Below, piece after piece: positions 8,979 through 19,311 of a stretch of DNA of 64,000 bases (positions are counted from its first letter, which is position 1; every line of letters begins with the position of its first letter). Location of the stretch: contig JAGXKW010000001.1 in the NCBI GenBank assembly GCA_018334995.1, forward strand, positions 13,536 to 77,535, written 5' to 3'. The translations under genes were made by a program, and so were the position numbers. Origin of the DNA: Wenzhouxiangellaceae bacterium. Lineage in GTDB: Bacteria; Pseudomonadota; Gammaproteobacteria; Xanthomonadales; Wenzhouxiangellaceae. The notes beneath the pieces were generated by a model, which searched no databases, was not told where the DNA came from, and saw only the letters and a list, made by a program, of their open reading frames with translations.

Positions 8979-9030
8979 ACCGGGGGTCCCGCTCGAGACT
9001 CGCGCGCCACGCTGGCAAGCTCGCAGCCGT

Positions 9031-9414
9031 TCAGCGGCTTGCGCTTTCCCAGATCAAGGCCGCCACGACGCGCCGGTCTTCGCTGGCCAGCACGTTGAAC
9101 GTGCGCGCAGCCGCTTCCAGGGTCATCACCTCGAGCCCGATGTTGTTGCGCAGCATCTCGATCTGAATCGATCGATCGGGAAAGCGCTGGCGGCGTCCGG
9201 TTGCCAGCAGCACGACGTCCGGCTGCCAGGCCAGAATCGGCTGCAGGTGATCCGTCTCGAGTTCCGAGACGCTGGCGACCGGCCATCTGGCCACGCCCTG
9301 GTCCGGGGACAGGATCAGGCTGTAGTCGTACCGGGTCTCCACGATCTGGATCGCGTCGGCGCCCAGCGAATGGACATAATACTGCTGTTCCGGGTTGTAC
9401 TCGTCGAGCTGCAT
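9031..9414 (-). CDS. Mth938-like (DUF498) domain protein
   Basis: A 127-residue single-domain protein of the Mth938/DUF498 fold, related to NDUFAF3-type assembly proteins in other organisms. Typical blocks are the ADAIQIVETRYDYSLILSP strand region, QPDVVLLATGRRQRFPD and the C-terminal ASEDRRVVAALI. No catalytic residues can be proposed. The start at 9414 overlaps the yhbY stop as ATGA, so it is probably translated with yhbY. The longer in-frame start at 9462 lies inside yhbY and is less likely. Confidence 0.85.
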   Translation of the reverse strand: MQLDEYNPEQQYYVHSLGADAIQIVETRYDYSLILSPDQGVARWPVASVSELETDHLQPILAWQPDVVLLATGRRQRFPDRSIQIEMLRNNIGLEVMTLEAAARTFNVLASEDRRVVAALIWESASR

Positions 9415-9704
9415 CAGTTCAGGGTGATCTTGCGGTTCCGGGGGTTGGGGCGATAGAAGCACGCGACCTGGCCGATCTTCTGTACCAGCTCGGCCGATGT
9501 TTCATCGATGATGGAATCGATCCAGGCCTTGCGCTGCTCTCGCTCGGCGCGCAGTTTGACCTTGATCAGCTCGTGACTGTCGAGCGCACCCTGGATCTCG
9601 GCCCGCACGTTCTCGCTCAGTCCCTTGTCGGCCACCATGACGACGGGCGACAGCTCGTGGCAGAGACTGCGCAGATAACGGATCTGACGATTGCTGAGCG
9701 ACAT
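9414..9704 (-). CDS. yhbY: Ribosome assembly RNA-binding protein YhbY
   Basis: A 96-residue CRM-domain protein that binds pre-50S ribosomal particles. It starts MSLSNRQIRYLRSLCHEL, continues with VVMVADKGLSENV, which carries the GKGG-like loop in a variant form (DKGLS), and ends in a basic helix-rich segment. The start at 9704 was chosen on homology; the frame is open to 9836. It is divergent from rlmE, a classical neighbour arrangement (yhbY opposite rlmE-ftsH). Confidence 0.93.
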   Translation of the reverse strand: MSLSNRQIRYLRSLCHELSPVVMVADKGLSENVRAEIQGALDSHELIKVKLRAEREQRKAWIDSIIDETSAELVQKIGQVACFYRPNPRNRKITLN

Positions 9705-9734
9705 GCTTTTTCCGACCGGGAAAGACAACTCGAA

Positions 9735-9740
9735 AGCATA
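9735..9740 (-). promoter_or_regulatory. Candidate -10 element for yhbY
   Basis: On the minus strand the spacer reads TGTTATGCT, an extended -10 (TG-n-TATGCT) about 31 bases upstream of the yhbY ATG. No clear -35 is visible. Low certainty. Confidence 0.35.
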
Positions 9741-9788
9741 ACATCGTCCCGTCGATCTTCCGGTGTTTGCGGCCTGTCGCATGGACAA

Positions 9789-9797
9789 TGCGATAAT
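9789..9797 (+). promoter_or_regulatory. Candidate extended -10 promoter for rlmE-ftsH
   Basis: TGCGATAAT is a good extended -10 (TG-n-GATAAT) about 29 bases upstream of the rlmE ATG. A TTGCGG lies 19 bases further upstream, at rather wide spacing. Transcription would begin near 9804. Confidence 0.45.
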
Positions 9798-9825
9798 CGA
9801 GCCGATTGACAGGCGAGAATCGTTC

Positions 9826-10434
9826 ATGAGCTCCAATCGCTGGCTATCCAGGCAGGCCTCGGATCCCTACGTGAAGCAGGCGCGCAGTCGCGGCTATCGA
9901 TCGCGCGCGGCGTTCAAGCTGATCGAGCTCGACGAGCGCGACCGGTTCTTTCGGTCCGGACAGAAAGTGGTGGATCTGGGGGCGGCGCCCGGAAGCTGGG
10001 CCCAGGTGGCGATGGAGCGGGTGGGGCCGAACGGGCGAGTGGTGGCGCTGGATATCCTGCCGATGGCGCCGCTGGACGGGGTGGAGTTCGTCCAGGGCGA
10101 CTTCCGCGAGCCCGGGCCGCTGGAGCAGCTCGAAGCGCTGGTGGGCGAGAAATTCGACCTTGTACTGTCGGACATGGCCCCCAATATCTCCGGCATCGCG
10201 GCATCCGACCAGGCCCGCAGCATGGACCTGGCGGAACTGGCGCTGGAATTCGCCCGCGATTGGCTGAAGCCCGGCGGCGGTTTTGTGGTCAAACTCTTCC
10301 AGGGCGAAGGGTTCGACGCGTTCGTGCGCGAGGCGCGTCAAACATTCAAGCACGTTCGATTGCGCAAACCGGCCGCATCGCGCAAGCAGAGTCGTGAAAT
10401 TTACCTGGTCGCCGATTCACGGCAATCCATGTAA
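9826..10434 (+). CDS. rlmE: 23S rRNA 2'-O-methyltransferase RlmE (FtsJ)
   Basis: Methylates U2552 of 23S rRNA late in 50S assembly. The KDKE catalytic tetrad can be followed: Lys in SRAAFKLIE, Asp in LSDMAPN, Lys in [10 protein letters not shown] and Glu in SREIYLV. SAM motif [15 protein letters not shown] is intact. It is 202 residues from the ATG at 9826; the frame extends upstream to 9763, but homologues begin around MSSNRWL. It is followed after 48 bases by ftsH, the conserved rlmE-ftsH heat-shock pair. Confidence 0.97.
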   Translation: MSSNRWLSRQASDPYVKQARSRGYRSRAAFKLIELDERDRFFRSGQKVVDLGAAPGSWAQVAMERVGPNGRVVALDILPMAPLDGVEFVQGDFREPGPLEQLEALVGEKFDLVLSDMAPNISGIAASDQARSMDLAELALEFARDWLKPGGGFVVKLFQGEGFDAFVREARQTFKHVRLRKPAASRKQSREIYLVADSRQSM

Positions 10435-10482
10435 AGTACTCGTCTACCGGAGCAGGCGCTCGATCGAGACAGGAGCAGATTT

Positions 10483-12420
<1,938 letters not shown>

Positions 12421-12501
12421 GCAGATCTGGCAACGAGGATCCGGGAGGGAGCGCGGCGCTGGATAGCCGCTGCTCCATCGGTGCTGTCGGCGGCGGTTTT
12501 G

Positions 12502-13281
12502 TCAATCGTCGTCGGAAAGCCAGCCGATTTCCCGGGCGGTCTGCGGCCCGATGACTACCTGCGCCAGGCTTTCCGCCTGGTGCGCGCTTGTTTCGCTGGA
12601 CGCTATTCTGCCGGCCATCAGCTCGGCCTGGCGCTGCGGGTAAAGCGGCTGCTGGCTCGGCTGGGCGAAGCCGTGCGGGTAAAGCGGAAGGCCGGTCGAC
12701 GGGTCGTATTTGTCGGTTGCCCCGACCGTATGCAAAACCTCGTGCGTCAGAACGACCTGGTTCGCCCCCTGCATCGCCTTGCTTGCAAACAGGTTCGCGA
12801 TCGCGATCCTGATCCGCTCCACGCCAGTGGAGTGCGGAAGCTGTCGCTGTCGTCCGGACGGATCGAAGAAGCGCGCCAGCACGACGATGTCCGGGTCCAT
12901 CCCCTGAGTGTCGAAACGCCATCGCCACCAGCGCATCCGGGCGATCCAGGTGGCGCGCTGCAGGTAATTCCCGCCGATCGGCGGCGCCGGCGGCGATTCC
13001 GCGACCGGCGCCGCCAGCTGGACGTAGATCGGCCGCTCCAGGCCGATCTCATAGCGTTGCGCCTCGCCCCGGACGAAGCGCTCGATTTCTTCGAAATCGC
13101 GTTCCTCCAGGTGCTGGACATGATGTTCGGCGGGTTCGCTGCCGTCGGCATTGATCGGGTAGACCGCGATGAACAGCGGGGTCGACCAGCTCGCGATTCG
13201 CGCCCGGTCATTGAACTGGTGGTGTACGACCAGCAACAGGAGCAGCAGTAGCAGGGCGATGCGGAGGCGTTTGAACGTCAA
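12502..13281 (-). CDS. Putative membrane-anchored zinc metalloprotease (metzincin-like)
   Basis: A 259-residue protein of no family I can name. A basic N-terminus and a strong Leu/Val-rich hydrophobic stretch (residues 8-19) act as a membrane anchor or uncleaved signal; the rest would be periplasmic. Residues 180-190 read HEVLHTVGATD, fitting the metzincin zinc signature HExxHxxGxxD (as in snapalysin, with Asp as third ligand). A Met at residue 212 in AELMAGR could be the Met-turn. A Trp/Arg-rich block (residues 112-122) precedes it. It converges with ftsH and lies upstream of nothing obvious. Protease activity is inferred from the motif only. Confidence 0.68.
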   Translation of the reverse strand: MTFKRLRIALLLLLLLLVVHHQFNDRARIASWSTPLFIAVYPINADGSEPAEHHVQHLEERDFEEIERFVRGEAQRYEIGLERPIYVQLAAPVAESPPAPPIGGNYLQRATWIARMRWWRWRFDTQGMDPDIVVLARFFDPSGRQRQLPHSTGVERIRIAIANLFASKAMQGANQVVLTHEVLHTVGATDKYDPSTGLPLYPHGFAQPSQQPLYPQRQAELMAGRIASSETSAHQAESLAQVVIGPQTAREIGWLSDDD

Positions 13282-13353
13282 AGCTGTCGATCCCCGGCTG
13301 GCGTGATTGACTGACGGCTCAACGCCAAGCCTGATGCGGCGAGCCGGAACGGC

Positions 13354-13794
13354 CTACTTGATGACCTTGAGATCGGGCTTTCCGCGCTTGCCGCGCCCGG
13401 CTTCGTCCTTTTCGGCAGGCGTTTCGCCGGCCTTCTCGGACGGCGCCTCCCCGCTGTTTTCGCGATCGGCTTCCGGGAACATCATGCCCTGGCCGTTTTC
13501 CCTGGCATAGATCGCCTGCACGGCCTCGATCGGGACCAGCACGCCGTGCGAGACACCCGCGAACCGAGCGACAAAGCTGACGTATTCATTGTCGATCTGC
13601 AGATCCCTGACGGCCGTCGGTGAAATGTTCAGAACGACTTTGTCCTGGGCGCGTACCGAGTCCGGAATCTCCAGCTCGGGATGTGCGCTGTCGACGAGGA
13701 TCTGGGGCGTGGCACCGTTGTCGACGATCCAGTCATTCAGCGCCCGCAGGAGATAGGGCTGACTCGAGCTCATTGTCGCCTGGGAATCACTCAT
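13354..13794 (-). CDS. sspB: ClpXP protease specificity-enhancing factor SspB
   Basis: An adaptor that delivers ssrA-tagged and other substrates to ClpXP. The N-terminal domain begins around SSSQPYLLRALNDWIVDNG and continues with VVLNISPTAVRDLQIDNEYVSF and the GVLVPIEAVQAIYAREN strand. It ends in a long charged linker and a basic C-terminal tail (PDLKVIK) resembling the ClpX-docking tail of SspB. It is 146 residues from 13794; an internal ATG at 13773 could also be used. It overlaps sspA by eight bases, so they are translationally coupled. Confidence 0.93.
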   Translation of the reverse strand: MSDSQATMSSSQPYLLRALNDWIVDNGATPQILVDSAHPELEIPDSVRAQDKVVLNISPTAVRDLQIDNEYVSFVARFAGVSHGVLVPIEAVQAIYARENGQGMMFPEADRENSGEAPSEKAGETPAEKDEAGRGKRGKPDLKVIK

Positions 13795-14404
13795 CCTCTT
13801 CGCGACAGGCCCGTTCGGATTCGGTCAGGCTTCGCTGGAAGGCGTCGCGGCTGAACATGCGATCCATGTAGCGGTGCAGGTGAACGGTGGATTTCGCCGG
13901 AAGCTCGATACCGTAGGCGGGAAGCCGCCACAGCAATGGAAGCAGCGCGCAGTCGACCAGGCTCAGCTCATCGTTGAGCAGGAACGGCGACAGGCCGAAC
14001 AGCGGGTCGGACTCGATGATGTTGTCGCGCAACTGCTTGCGCGCTGTCTCGATGCGCTTGGGCCCGCTCGAGGTCTCGATGATTCGGCCGTTTTCGATCC
14101 AGTCGCGCTGGATGCGATAAAGCGCCAGGCGGAGCCTGGATCGGGAAACCGGGTCGACTGGCATCAGGGGCGGATGCGGGTAGCGCTCGTCGAGGTACTC
14201 GGTCACGACCCATGTCCCGTAAACCACCAGGTCGCGATCCACCAGGGTCGGGGGTTCGCCATAGGGGCTGAGCTCGGCGAGATCGGCAATGGCCGAACGA
14301 TCCTGCTCGATGTGGATGATTTCCACATTGAGACCCTTTTCAGCCAGCACTACGCGCACGCGATGGCAGTCCAGGCAGTTTTCGGAGGAATACATGGTCA
14401 TCAT
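13787..14404 (-). CDS. sspA: Stringent starvation protein A
   Basis: A glutathione S-transferase-like RNA polymerase-associated regulator acting in stationary phase and acid stress. It has an N-terminal thioredoxin-like domain with MYSSENCLDCHRVRVVLAEKG and the PPTLVDRDLVVYGTWVVTEYLDERYP region, then an all-helical C-terminal domain. It is 205 residues, as in E. coli. It lies downstream of petABC and upstream of sspB, the conserved gammaproteobacterial order petA-petB-petC-sspA-sspB. Confidence 0.95.
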   Translation of the reverse strand: MMTMYSSENCLDCHRVRVVLAEKGLNVEIIHIEQDRSAIADLAELSPYGEPPTLVDRDLVVYGTWVVTEYLDERYPHPPLMPVDPVSRSRLRLALYRIQRDWIENGRIIETSSGPKRIETARKQLRDNIIESDPLFGLSPFLLNDELSLVDCALLPLLWRLPAYGIELPAKSTVHLHRYMDRMFSRDAFQRSLTESERACREEDE

Positions 14405-14444
14405 TGGGCCGGGTACCTCCGGTCAGCGCTGTGCGGGCAGACGA

Positions 14445-15176
14445 TCACTTCTTGACGTCCCGCCAGTATTCCTTGTAAAGCAACCACGACAGGAAAGTGA
14501 ATACCACGAGGAAGAGAAGAACCCATACCCCCAGGCTTTCTCGCTTCAGCACCGCAGGTTCGGCCAGGTAGACCATGAACGCAGTGAGATCGCGCAACGC
14601 CAGGTCATATTCTTCCGGCGACATGCTGCCGGCCTGGTCGACCTGCAGTTCGGCGATACGCGTCTCTTCCTCGCCGTTTTCGTTGGTGTAGGTTTCCATC
14701 ACCGGGCGTTGAATGCCCTGCAGTTCCCACAGGACGTGCGGCATGGAAGCGTTGGCCAGAACGGTGTTGTTCCAGCCGTCTCCGGTCAGGTAGAAACCCT
14801 TGAGAAACGAATAGATCCAGTCCGCGCCGCGCGAGCGTGCCGTCAGGGTGAGGTCCGGCGGTTTTTTCCCGAACCACTGCTCCGATTCCGCCGGCATCGC
14901 GGCCTTCATGTAATCGGTGATCTCGCCGCTTCCGAGGATGAGGTTTTCCTGTACCTGCTCCTCGGTCAGTTCGAGATCCTGAGCCAGGCGCTGATAACGC
15001 ATGTATTCCGCCGAATGGCAGGAATGGCAGTAGGTCACGAACATGGCCGCGCCGCGCTGGACCGAAGCAAGGTCGTGGACGTTGGCGCCCGATTGTTCCA
15101 GGCCTTCGCCCCCGGCGGCCGGCCAGGCGGTCTGGGCGGCGGCCAGGAGTGCGATGGTGAATGCGATTCGAATCAT
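14445..15176 (-). CDS. petC: Cytochrome c1, bc1 complex subunit
   Basis: A c-type haem subunit of ubiquinol-cytochrome c reductase, passing electrons from the Rieske protein to soluble cytochrome c. It has a signal peptide (residues 1-20), the haem site CHSCH at residues 50-54, a probable Met ligand in ANASMPHVLWE, and a C-terminal membrane anchor (about 215-235) ending in a basic cytoplasmic tail. It is 243 residues. Its start overlaps the petB stop by four bases. It is the third gene of petABC. Confidence 0.95.
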   Translation of the reverse strand: MIRIAFTIALLAAAQTAWPAAGGEGLEQSGANVHDLASVQRGAAMFVTYCHSCHSAEYMRYQRLAQDLELTEEQVQENLILGSGEITDYMKAAMPAESEQWFGKKPPDLTLTARSRGADWIYSFLKGFYLTGDGWNNTVLANASMPHVLWELQGIQRPVMETYTNENGEEETRIAELQVDQAGSMSPEEYDLALRDLTAFMVYLAEPAVLKRESLGVWVLLFLVVFTFLSWLLYKEYWRDVKK

Positions 15177-16417
15177 TTGGTTACACGCTCCGGTTCCGGC
15201 CTGGTCTTTTCGTACTTGGTCACGAACGGCATGAGAATGAAGAACCCGAAATAGGCAAACGTCCAGATGCGGGCTTCGATGGTCTGGATATAGGTCCCTT
15301 CACCCATTCCGAGCATGCCGAGACGGATGAATGTGACGGCGAATACCGCCAGCATGATCTTGCTGCCGATTCCCTTGTAGCGGATGGACCTGACCTTGGA
15401 GCGATCCAGCCAGGGCAGGGCGAACAATACCATGATCGCGAGCCCCATCAGCACCACGCCGGCAAGCTTGTCCGGGACGGCCCGCAGAATTGCGTAATAG
15501 GGGGTGAAATACCATACCGGAACGATATGTTCGGGCGTCACCAGCGGGTCGGCCGGGTTGAAGTTGTCCGGCTCCAGGAACAGGCCGCCGAACTCCGGCG
15601 CGTAGAAGATCACGAACGCGAACAGCGTCAGGAATACGCCGACGCCGAAAATGTCCTTGACCGTGTAGTACGGGTGAAACGGAATGCCGTCCAGCGGCCG
15701 GCCCTTGCTGTCCTTTTTCTTCTTGACGTCGACGCCGTCGGGATTGTTGGAGCCCACCTCGTGCAGCGCCGCCAGGTGAAGGACGACCAGCAACAGCAGC
15801 GCCAGCGGCACGGCGATCACGTGCAGGGCGAAGAACCGGTTCAGCGTGGCGTCGGAGACGAAGAAGTCGCCGCGTATCCATTCGACCAGCGCATCGCCGA
15901 TTACCGGAATTGCCCCGAACAGGGAGATGATGACCTGAGCTCCCCAGTACGACATTTGCCCCCAGGGCAGCACATAGCCCATGAAGGCCTCGGCCATGAG
16001 CACCAGGTAGATGAAAACACCCAGGATCCAGACCAGTTCGCGCGGCGATTTGTACGAGCCGTACATCAGCCCGCGGAACATGTGCAGATAGACGACGATG
16101 AAGAAGAACGACGCCCCGGTCGAATGCATGTACCGGATCAGCCAGCCCCATTCCACATCGCGCATGATGTATTCGACCGATGCAAAGGCTTCGGATGCAT
16201 CGGGCTTGTAGTGCATGGTCAGGAAAATGCCGGTGACGATCTGCAGCACCAGCACCAGCATGGCCAGCGAGCCGAAAAAGTAGAAGAAGTTGAAGTTCTT
16301 CGGCGCGTAGTACTCGCTGATGTGCTTTTTCCAGAATTCGGAGACCGGAAGCCGCTGGTCGATCCAGGCGCCCGCATTCGCAAGCTGGCGCGAGGTATTG
16401 CTGGCTGGTTTTGCCAT
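15173..16417 (-). CDS. petB: Cytochrome b, bc1 complex subunit
   Basis: The di-haem membrane subunit of the bc1 complex, carrying the Qo and Qi quinone sites. Eight hydrophobic segments can be traced. Haem-ligand histidines lie in YMHSTGASFFFIVVYLHMFRG and in HVIAVPLALLLLVVLHLAAL, and the Qo-site PEWY-type loop is present as VPVWYFTPYYAILR. It is 414 residues from the ATG at 16417; the longer frame upstream runs into petA and was rejected. Two bases separate it from petA. Confidence 0.96.
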   Translation of the reverse strand: MAKPASNTSRQLANAGAWIDQRLPVSEFWKKHISEYYAPKNFNFFYFFGSLAMLVLVLQIVTGIFLTMHYKPDASEAFASVEYIMRDVEWGWLIRYMHSTGASFFFIVVYLHMFRGLMYGSYKSPRELVWILGVFIYLVLMAEAFMGYVLPWGQMSYWGAQVIISLFGAIPVIGDALVEWIRGDFFVSDATLNRFFALHVIAVPLALLLLVVLHLAALHEVGSNNPDGVDVKKKKDSKGRPLDGIPFHPYYTVKDIFGVGVFLTLFAFVIFYAPEFGGLFLEPDNFNPADPLVTPEHIVPVWYFTPYYAILRAVPDKLAGVVLMGLAIMVLFALPWLDRSKVRSIRYKGIGSKIMLAVFAVTFIRLGMLGMGEGTYIQTIEARIWTFAYFGFFILMPFVTKYEKTRPEPERVTK

Positions 16418-16419
16418 GG

Positions 16420-17043
16420 TCACGCTGCTCCTTCGGGATGAACGCCGATGACGACATGATCGTTGTCGGCAAAATTGTAGGGCGGCACGACGAGATTCGA
16501 CGGCGCCGGGACGCCGCCGTAGACCCGGCCGGCCAGGTCGAACTTGGATTTGTGGCACGGACAGAAGAACCCGCCCTTCCAGTTTTGCTCGAACGGTTGC
16601 GCACCGACTTCCGGAATGAACTCCGGGACGCAGCCCAGGTGCGTGCAATGGAGGTTCAGGACCAGGATTTCGGGGCGGATGGAGCGATGCTGGTTGGCCG
16701 CGTAGGGCGGCTGCTGATCGGCGACTTCGGACTCCGGATCACGCAGGTCGTCATTGATTTCGGAAAGATTGTCCACCATTTCATCGGTGCGGCGCATGAT
16801 GCCGATGGTCTGGCCACGCCAGACAAGCCGCATCAGTTGCCCCGGTTCGAGGTCGCCGATGTAGGCCTCGACCGGTGCGCCGACGACGCGCGCGCGCGCG
16901 CTCGGGTTCCAGGAGGCCAGAAATGGCCACGCCGCAAAGCCGACACCAACCGCGCCCACGGCCCCGGTGCCGGCAAGAAGCAGCATGCGACGGCCCTTGT
17001 CGGCAACCGGTTCGACCGACTCGAGCGATTCTTTTTCGGACAT
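16420..17043 (-). CDS. petA: Ubiquinol-cytochrome c reductase iron-sulfur (Rieske) subunit
   Basis: The high-potential 2Fe-2S protein of the bc1 complex. It has a twin-Arg-like, basic N-terminus (GRRMLLLAGTGAVG) with a single membrane anchor, then the soluble domain with cluster motifs CTHLGC (residues 133-138) and CPCHKSKFD (161-169). It is 207 residues from the ATG at 17043, which has AGGAG nine bases upstream; the frame extends to 17136 without a better start. It is the first gene of petABC-sspAB. Confidence 0.95.
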   Translation of the reverse strand: MSEKESLESVEPVADKGRRMLLLAGTGAVGAVGVGFAAWPFLASWNPSARARVVGAPVEAYIGDLEPGQLMRLVWRGQTIGIMRRTDEMVDNLSEINDDLRDPESEVADQQPPYAANQHRSIRPEILVLNLHCTHLGCVPEFIPEVGAQPFEQNWKGGFFCPCHKSKFDLAGRVYGGVPAPSNLVVPPYNFADNDHVVIGVHPEGAA

Positions 17044-17266
17044 GAACAGTGACTCCTGATTCGGAACGGCGATTGCCGTTCGGCAAAACTCTCCGCGCGA
17101 GCGAACTGCCGGTAGCGACTCGGCCGCCGCACTCAAACGCCAATTTTACCGAATTTTAATTCAGTGCTGCTTCACTTCGCGCCAATATGCGTGATTGCGG
17201 AAACGGGTGAGGACGCTGGACGTCCATACCTCTAAAATACTTGATCGATCGAATTTTTGCCGGCCC

Positions 17267-18364
17267 ATGAAACGAAGCGTTCAATTTCTGCTGCAGGCCA
17301 CCGTGCTGGGCCTGGCCATTGCCTTCGTGCTGGTCTGGTTCCGCCCGGGATTCCTGCCGCTGGAAACCGCCGACGGCGGCTTCCAGGCGACCGGATCCTA
17401 TGCCGACGCGGTCAATCGCACCGCGCCATCGGTGGTCAGCATCTATACCCGCACCATGGTCAGCGAGCCCATGATCGGCGAGAGCGCCGATCCGCTGTTC
17501 CAGCGCCTTTACGGCGACCGCAGGGTGCTGCGCCCACGCAGCGGGCTGGGCTCCGGCGTCATCGTCTCCGCCGACGGTCTGATTCTGACGACTGCGCACG
17601 TGATCAACGGAGTGGACAACATCTTCGTCGCGCTGTTCGACGGCAGCGTCGCCGAGGCGCGGGTCATCGGCACCGATCCCGGGACCGATCTGGCCGTGCT
17701 CAAGATCGCGCTGGATGGCTTGCCGGCGGCAAGTTTCAACACCACGACCCGACATCGACCGGGCGACGTGGTGCTGGCCATCGGCAATGCGTTCGGCCTG
17801 AACCACACCGTGACCGCCGGCATCATCAGCGCGACCGGGCGGGGCGACCTGAACCTGGCGACGTTCGAGGACTTCATTCAGACCGACGCGGCGATCAATT
17901 CCGGCAACAGCGGTGGCGCCCTGATCAACGCCCGCGGCGAGGTCATCGGCATCAACTCGGCCTCGCTCAGCCAGGAAACCGGCGCCCAGGGCATCAGCTT
18001 TGCCATTTCCGCCCGGCTCGCAACCGAGGTCATGCGCCAGATCATCGAATTCGGAGACGTGCGGCGGGGCTGGCTGGGGGCGAACGTGACCGACCCGCCG
18101 CTGATGAGCCTGGAAGGCGACGATCAGCCCGGCGGCGTCCAGGTCGCGCAGATTTATCGCGGCGGTCCGGCCTGGCAGGCCGGCCTGCGGCCCGGCGACA
18201 TCCTGCTTTCGGCCGACGGCGAGCCGGTGGGCAGCGCGCGTGAATTCATGCTTACCATGGCCGAAGAAGCGCCTGGGTCCGAAATCGAACTGGTCGCGAT
18301 GCGAAACGGGCAGCGGTTCACCACTTCGGTGACGTTGATCCAGCAGCCGCCTTTGCAGGGCTGA
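17267..18364 (+). CDS. degS: DegS/AlgW-type periplasmic serine protease with one PDZ domain
   Basis: A 365-residue HtrA-family protease anchored by one N-terminal transmembrane segment (about residues 7-25). The triad is visible as His111 in LTTAHVING, Asp141 in GTDLAVLK and Ser215 in NSGNSGGAL. A single PDZ domain covers roughly 260-355. One PDZ plus a membrane anchor fits DegS/AlgW, which trims anti-sigma factor RseA/MucA in response to outer-membrane stress, better than DegP/DegQ. The ATG at 17267 gives the anchor directly. It is divergent from petA, and no rseA/mucA is nearby. Confidence 0.9.
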   Translation: MKRSVQFLLQATVLGLAIAFVLVWFRPGFLPLETADGGFQATGSYADAVNRTAPSVVSIYTRTMVSEPMIGESADPLFQRLYGDRRVLRPRSGLGSGVIVSADGLILTTAHVINGVDNIFVALFDGSVAEARVIGTDPGTDLAVLKIALDGLPAASFNTTTRHRPGDVVLAIGNAFGLNHTVTAGIISATGRGDLNLATFEDFIQTDAAINSGNSGGALINARGEVIGINSASLSQETGAQGISFAISARLATEVMRQIIEFGDVRRGWLGANVTDPPLMSLEGDDQPGGVQVAQIYRGGPAWQAGLRPGDILLSADGEPVGSAREFMLTMAEEAPGSEIELVAMRNGQRFTTSVTLIQQPPLQG

Positions 18365-18689
18365 AAGTTACTGCAAAACTTCTGCGCGCGCGCCTGGCGG
18401 CGTCCGGTGGTGCTCGTAATCCTGATGTACACAGCACTACACTGCGGTTTCCGCGCTCCGGCGGCCACCGCCGCCCACGCGCTCGCTGCGTTTTCCACCG
18501 ATTTTCCCAGTAGCGCGGGTCGGGGCGCCGTCCCGACGAATCGATCATCGATGCCCTCGAAGGGGGGTAAACGTTAAATACAGTGAATGGCAACCGAGGG
18601 TTCCGCCAACCCGCGGTGGCCGGATCAGGCCCTCGTCTGCCATTTACCATTCACTATTTGCCATTATTTGCCATTTACACCTTTCCCGG
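18365..18689. other. 325-base spacer between convergent degS and dcd, no gene
   Basis: The first 190 bases are GC-rich with several short inverted repeats (for example GGCGG-CCAC-CGCC near 18460) and no convincing coding frame; an open minus-strand frame here (18154-18498) overlaps degS and has no credible start or product. The last 125 bases hold the AT-richer inverted-repeat element listed separately. No T-run terminator is obvious for degS. Confidence 0.6.
18562..18686. repeat. Inverted-repeat element A (heptamer-type arms)
   Basis: The left arm (about 18562-18600) contains GTAAACG, TTAAATA and AGTGAATGGCAA. The right arm (about 18631-18686) is a run of degenerate 7-mers, ATTTACC, ATTCACT, ATTTGCC and ATTTACA, whose reverse complement contains AAATAGTGAATGG and CGAGG, matching the left arm. 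The loop is about 30 GC-rich bases. The element sits between two convergent genes and is much AT-richer than its surroundings. Confidence 0.65.
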
Positions 18690-19256
18690 TCACGCCTTAG
18701 GAAGCGTGACGCCGCGTTGTCCCTGGTACTTGCCGGCGCGGTCGGCGTAGCTGGTTTCGCATTGCTCGTCGGATTCCAGGAACAAGAACTGCGCCACGCC
18801 CTCGTTGGCGTAGACGCGTGCCGGCAGTGGGGTGGTGTTGGAAAATTCCAGCGTCACATGGCCTTCCCACTCGGGCTCCAGCGGGGTGACGTTGACGATG
18901 ATGCCGCAGCGCGCGTAGGTCGATTTGCCCAGGCAGATTGTCAGCACGTTGCGTGGAATGCGGAAGTATTCCACCGTGCGCGCCAGCGCGAACGAATTGG
19001 GCGGGATGATGCAGGCATCGCCCTTGAAATCGACGAAACTGTTGCTGTCGAAATGCTTCGGATCGACGACGGCCGAATTGATGTTGGTGAAGATCTTGAA
19101 CTCATCGGCGCAGCGGACGTCGTAGCCGTAGCTCGAGGTGCCGTAGGACACCAGCTGCCGCCCCTCGCGTTCGCGGATCTGCCCGGCCTCGAAAGGTTCG
19201 ATCAGGCCTTTTTCTGCGGCCATGCGCCGGATCCAGCGGTCGGATTTGATGGTCAT
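18690..19256 (-). CDS. dcd: dCTP deaminase
   Basis: Deaminates dCTP to dUTP, feeding thymidylate synthesis. The family core is intact: [55 protein letters not shown] and [16 protein letters not shown], which includes the catalytic Glu. It is 188 residues from the ATG at 19256; upstream in-frame codons to 19586 antisense neighbouring coding DNA and are not part of the protein. It is 55 bases downstream of apbC on the same strand, a common pairing in this group. Confidence 0.96.
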   Translation of the reverse strand: MTIKSDRWIRRMAAEKGLIEPFEAGQIREREGRQLVSYGTSSYGYDVRCADEFKIFTNINSAVVDPKHFDSNSFVDFKGDACIIPPNSFALARTVEYFRIPRNVLTICLGKSTYARCGIIVNVTPLEPEWEGHVTLEFSNTTPLPARVYANEGVAQFLFLESDEQCETSYADRAGKYQGQRGVTLPKA

Positions 19257-19311
19257 CGATGCGTTGCCAGCCTGTGTGGTCGGTTCGGGTCCGAGAGTGA
19301 TGGGGTCGAAT

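Noticed and set aside
18154-18498. 114-codon minus-strand frame over the degS 3' end and spacer
   Set aside because: No family, no ribosome site, and half of it is antisense to degS.
18365-18560. A gene or structured RNA in the GC-rich part of the degS-dcd spacer
   Set aside because: Short inverted repeats are present, but GC-rich DNA yields these by chance and nothing matches a known RNA family that I can recognise.
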